A stretch of 64,000 nucleotides of DNA, taken from Coniella vitis. Lineage: Eukaryota; Ascomycota; Sordariomycetes; Diaporthales; Schizoparmaceae. Location: the NCBI GenBank assembly GCA_011317545.1, contig WUJK01000015.1:496001-560000 (forward strand). Direction: 5' to 3'. Each line of letters starts with the position of its first letter. The first letter of the stretch is position 1. The position numbers were made by a program, and so were the translations under genes. Of this stretch, positions 59,695 through 64,000 are shown in pieces. Under the pieces are notes generated by a model, which saw only the letters and a program-made list of their open reading frames with translations, searched no databases and was not told where the DNA came from.

Positions 59695-60249
59695 TATTGA
59701 AACTTAGGGTTATATAAGTTATAGAAATAAGCTAGCGTAATTATATATTAGTAAGTCGGAACTTTAATAGACCGATAGGGGATAATTATATATTTAAGAC
59801 CTATTTCTTATAAGGAATTCCTAATAAGAAGCGGTAATAGGATTAGTTAATCCTAGAAGGATAATAAACTAATTAGGATAAATATATTAGATAAGTAATA
59901 TATCTAATCGATTTATAGATATATTAGATTAGTAATATATCTAATCGATCTATAGATATATTAGATTAGGAATAAATCTAAGTAATCTAATATTAGATAG
60001 AATATTTCATATAGAATAACGGAAGGATATAAGGATAACGGATTTTCCTAGCTATTAAATAGTTTTCCTTATAATCTTTAGTTATAAATCTAAGTATTAT
60101 TTTATATAATAGGGTAAACCCTTTTAATTATTTATAATACTTAATATTACTCGATAACGTACGAAGACTTAAAGGTAATACTTCCCTATCTACTAATATA
60201 TAACTTATAGGTACTTCCAGAATTAGGGATTTAGGTAAGGATTATTATA
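59695..60249 (+). repeat. LTR (555 bp) with palindromic tandem insert
   Basis: It starts TATTGAAACTTAGGG after AGAAGGGAGATAA and ends GGATTATTATA. The outer parts match the other LTRs. The TTAGGG-bearing section is replaced by a segment with a 37-bp tandem repeat. Confidence 0.8.
59884..59980. repeat. 37-bp palindromic tandem repeat in LTR
   Basis: Units at 59884-59920 and 59921-59957 are followed by a partial third. Each contains ATATTAGAT..ATATCTAAT, so single units can fold back on themselves. Confidence 0.85.
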
Positions 60250-62600
60250 CTATCGCTTTATTATTATACTATTTTAATCCTGCTTTACTAATATATATAG
60301 AAATAGATATGTTTTAGTAACCTATTAGAGCTATTTTATTATAGTTATTTAATATAGTTTAGTATTTAATTACTTTTCGCTCTAAAACGTTAACTCTAGT
60401 TAAAGCGCGTTATAATATAAGAGATTAGGAACTATTTATTATCGTTAATACTACGTTAAACTAGCATTAATACCTCTTATATATATAAACCCTAGTTATT
60501 ATTAAGATTAATTATCTAAATTAGAGTTTTTAGGAAATAAAAAGATAGCTATTAGCGAGGTAAATATAATAGCTATAGCTATTAAGTAATTATAACTTTG
60601 CTATTATTTATTAACCTAGTTAATTAAATCCTATAGACGGATTATTATAGCGTCCTAATTATTATAATAGCGCGAAAGCTAATAAGGAGCTATATATACC
60701 TAGCGATTTTATTATATAAGTATCTAAAAACCTAATATAATTAAAACGGATTTACCGAAATAATAAACTAAGTATTAAAGAGGTATTATCTATTATAAGA
60801 TTAATAACTTCCTATTTATAGATAAGCTACGAATATATAATCTTAGAGTATATTTTAGATAAACTAAGTAGTATTATCTCGTTATTAAATAGAGGAGGTA
60901 GTATTTATAAGACTAGATCTAGGAATATTATCCTATATAGGTTATTAAGTTACTTAAAAGTAGTAGTAAAGTATATAGGACGGAGAGCTTACTTTTTAAT
61001 AATATATACTCTCGGATAGAGATTAAAGACCTTTAAGCGAAGTTATTAGATTATATAATCTAAGCTTAAACTATACGTTAGTTTTATAATTTACCTATTT
61101 AGAAGTAGGCTTTATAACTCTATTATCCTTCTACGTATATAGCCTTAACATATTACGATAATAGCTATATAGCTAGATAGACCTCTCTATATTAAAGTTA
61201 AAAATATATAATAGAACGATCTATTTATAGTATCCGGTAAATAGAAAGTATATAGAATCCGTATAACAAACGTATAAAATACTCGATATAGACTCTTAAT
61301 AATAAAGGACTAACTTTATATACTTTAGGTACTTATACTTCGAAGGGAATTACTATTAGTATATTATAATAATATAACTATAGGCTATTTCGGCTTTAAT
61401 AAATCTTATAAGCTATTTAAATATTATTACTTTTAGCCTTTTATACGTAAGGATATAAAATAATATACTAATACTTATATAATTTATTAATAAGCTAAAG
61501 CTATAACTTACCGTCCTTATAGCTTATTAATAGCGTTACCGGTATTTACCCGCCCTTAGTAGAAAGTTTTAATAGATTTTATTATTAAGTTGCTAGTATC
61601 TATAGAAAGTAATAGAAAAGCCTATAATTCGATTTTAGTTATTATAGATCGCTATATAAAATATAGACTATATATACTAACGATAACTCGACTTATAAGT
61701 AGCGGACTCGTAGACTTAGTTATACGATATATATTTTAATTATTTAGAATACTAGATAAAATTATTTCCGATAGAGGAAGCCTATTTATAAGTACCTTTT
61801 AGAGTTCCTTTTATAATTATTTAGCAATAAAGCGGCGTCTTAGCACTATAATATACCCGTAAACGGATAGTTAAATATAACGCTTAAATTAAACTTTAGA
61901 ACTTTACTTATATATATATTACGATATTAAATAAGTAGATTAAGCGTAACGTTTACCTATAACTTAATTTACTTATAATAATACGCTATATTTATTAATC
62001 TCTTTATTACCTACTTATACTTTAATAGGATATAACCCTTATTTACCTTCTAACTATCCTAGTTACCTAAAGATAATAGCGCTAGCTGCTATAAAGAGAG
62101 TAATAATTATACTACAAAAACGTATTATTATAGAGTAATATTTATATAATGCTTAAGCTAATTATACTAAATAGTATAATACGAAGTATATTAATAAAAG
62201 ATTTTTACCTAATTAACTAATCTTAATCTCTACGAAAAACTTACGGTAATAATATATATTAGCAAAATTAGTAGATAAATACCTTAGTCTATTTCGAGTA
62301 CTAGAGGTAATTAGTATATATAGATTAGTATATCGATTAGAACTACCGAAAGCTTATAAAGTTTCTAATATCTTTTATATCTCTATATTAAAGTAGTTTA
62401 ATAGTAGAGAAGGCAATAATCCTAAACTATAACCTAAGATTAATATTAAAGGTAAAGAATATTTTAAAGTCGAAGTAATTCTAATATATCGAGGTCTGAA
62501 AAAATAACGATAATTTTTTATTCGATAAAAGAATTATAGCAGCGAAAGCGATACGTAGAAGCTACGTTAATATATTAATAATAGAGATATAATTTAAAAA
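60250..62600 (+). pseudogene. 5'-truncated gypsy unit of a second family: RNase H, integrase, chromodomain
   Basis: Starting right after the LTR end, the plus strand reads RNase H remnants (an Ile-Glu-Ile-Asp start, then RYNIRD), integrase core at about 61560-62100 (IIDRYIKY, ISDRGSLFIS, FTYNNTL) and a chromodomain at about 62460-62600 (FKVEVILIYRG ... NYSSESDT). Residue patterns differ from the first two elements, so this is another Ty3/gypsy lineage. Stop codons of the RIP type are abundant. Gag, protease and reverse transcriptase are missing. Confidence 0.78.
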
Positions 62601-62740
62601 TACGAAATATAATTAATAGCTAAACCGAAAATTACGAAGAATTAAAACTAATCTAAGTAGCTAATTAATATAAACTATACGATATTATAACGATTAAGTA
62701 ATATAAAGTATACTTACTAGTTATAGCTAATAGTGATAGC

Positions 62741-63215
62741 TTAAATACCGCTATTACCGCTATTACTATTATCACCGTTATCGCTACTATTACCGCTATT
62801 ACCGCTATTACTACCGTTATTACTACCTCTACCCTACGTATTAGTACTATTATCGTTATTATTATTATAATTATCGTCTTCTTTATCGTTATTATAAGTA
62901 TTAATAGCCTCGGCTAACCGTTCTCTAATATTAGCTAATCGTTCTAGTATATTAACCCCGCGAGTAAGTAGTAATATTATATCGCGAGTAATAGTAAGTT
63001 ATTTAATATTACTACTATTACTAATAACGATAATAGGGCTAGTATTACCCTACGAATTCGTAATACTTTTACCGCTATTATTATCCTTACTAGTAGTAAA
63101 TAGATAGGATTAAGCGTAAGGAATCTTCGAAATAGCCTCTTTTAGCTAGTCGGTAGTAAAAGGGTACTAAGATAATATAATCGTACGGACGGTAAAAGGT
63201 ATCTATTTAGTTACT
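62741..63215 (-). pseudogene. RIP-broken minus-strand ORF with Asn/Ser/Gly-rich tail
   Basis: Read on the minus strand this is one coherent frame interrupted only by TAG/TAA codons that RIP would make from Gln codons. It has a helical part (GVNILERLANIRERLAEAIN) followed by an acidic Asn run and a Gly-Asn-Ser tail. The style recalls the stretch at 52497-52784. It may be gag of an element in opposite orientation entering from the right; no enzyme motif is visible. Confidence 0.4.
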
Positions 63216-64000
63216 TATTAGTATATTTATTATAATATAATAGATTTAAATAAGTATACTTATATAATAGTAAGGCTAGTTATTTTTAGTATAATATTTA
63301 TATTTAGTATTAATACCTAATACTATTAGTATTAGTCCGATATATAGGAGAAAGGCTATTTATTAGGATAAGGTTTATAAATATAGTTTAGCTTCTTAGC
63401 TATTATATAAATATAGTATATATACTATTCTATAATAGGCTAAGCGGGGGCTAAAGGGCTATTATTATTTTTATTAATAGTTATAGCGATTTTAATATAT
63501 TTACTAAGCTTAAGAGTATAGTTAACGGTATTTTAACGTAAGATAAATATAAAAGTTACTTACTAATTACCGTTATTATTAGTAGGGCGCTTAAGAGGTA
63601 TTTTTATTTATCTAATTAATAAACGTTACAATTACTATAATAAAGCGTTAGTATTATATACTAGTTACGAAAACGTAGGAAGAGAGTAAAATAATAAGCG
63701 CTATAAAACTGCTTTTTAGTAGAGAAGATAAAGCGTATAATAAGGGGAAACTAAAAGGGAATACTAATAAAATATTTAAAAGTTTAATTTAAAGGAAGAA
63801 AGAAAAGGAAAGAGAAGTAAATTAATAGAGAAAAAAGAGTAGCTTTTATAGTTAAAGAGGTAAAGCTATCGTAATAGTTAGGTAGCTCGTATACCCTGCC
63901 TCTTTATTACTATTACTACTATCTTTACTATTACTATTATTCTTTTATTATTACTATTACCCTTAGCGTAAACTATTCTTATTTACTACTCTTTTATTAC
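63216..64000. other. AT-rich RIP-mutated sequence, nothing identified
   Basis: TpA-rich sequence with trinucleotide ATT/ACT runs near 63905-63995. It probably belongs to a repeat that continues beyond the window. Confidence 0.5.

Larger units (their letters stand above)
37440..64000. repeat. large RIP-affected AT-rich region
   Basis: From inside the first LTR to the right edge the sequence is strongly AT-rich, rich in TpA, almost free of CpA/TpG over long stretches, but keeps many CpG. That is the fingerprint of RIP (CpA to TpA on either strand), not of general AT drift. Islands with normal CpA remain in LTR edges and in an LTR-internal tandem repeat. No intact gene lies in these 26.5 kb. 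Such regions are usually H3K9-methylated heterochromatin; that is inference from related fungi. Confidence 0.93.

Noticed and set aside
62745..62900. Trinucleotide-like run as a satellite or CRISPR-like array
   Set aside because: No spacer/repeat structure; it is the coding side of a Gly/Asn/Ser-rich tail on the minus strand.

Overview
The window comes from a filamentous ascomycete (Pezizomycotina, most likely Sordariomycetes). The reasons are short GT-AG introns of about 60-110 nt, familiar single-copy fungal genes (MCR1, SSU72, SPA2, an NBP2-type SH3 protein), long promoters, and a large retrotransposon block destroyed by repeat-induced point mutation (RIP). I could not settle the genus.

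Region 1 (1-26.4 kb) is ordinary gene-containing euchromatin. In order it holds a membrane-anchored M28 glutamate-carboxypeptidase/transferrin-receptor-like protein (+), a DNAJC11-like mitochondrial J-like protein (+), a fringe/DUF604-type glycosyltransferase (-), NADH-cytochrome b5 reductase Mcr1 (-), an Nbp2-type SH3 protein (-), the CTD phosphatase Ssu72 (+) and the polarity scaffold Spa2 (+). These are housekeeping genes with no shared pathway. Intergenic gaps of 1-4 kb hold no further gene that I can defend.

Region 2 (26.4-37.3 kb) is accessory. Its centre is a four-exon gene at 29027-33123 that I predict to encode a 1279-residue protein with the order adenylation domain, thiolation (carrier) domain, carnitine/choline-acyltransferase-type domain. 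A T-domain followed by a carnitine-acyltransferase fold, instead of a reductase, thioesterase or condensation domain, is the most unusual object in the window. Just upstream, in the opposite direction, lies the decayed first exon of a monocarboxylate-type MFS transporter. The pair looks like the remains of a small specialised-metabolism locus. About 4 kb of gene-poor DNA with a 175-bp direct repeat separates it from the repeats.

Region 3 (37.3-64 kb) is an AT-rich, RIP-mutated repeat island. It contains a structurally complete Ty3/gypsy chromodomain element (37320-44860, 479-bp LTRs, ATAAG target duplication), a second related element with mismatched LTRs (45273-56963) that is split by a nested 4.2-kb LTR element (50630-54794, AAAGT target duplication), and two 5'-truncated gypsy remnants that each start at RNase H directly after an LTR end. 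CpA is strikingly scarce while CpG persists, which is the RIP pattern. Coding motifs survive in eroded form: a CCHC knuckle with two Cys to Tyr changes, and a YLDD turned into YLNN. RIP damage tapers off at the outer edges of two different elements. All reading frames in this region are dead.
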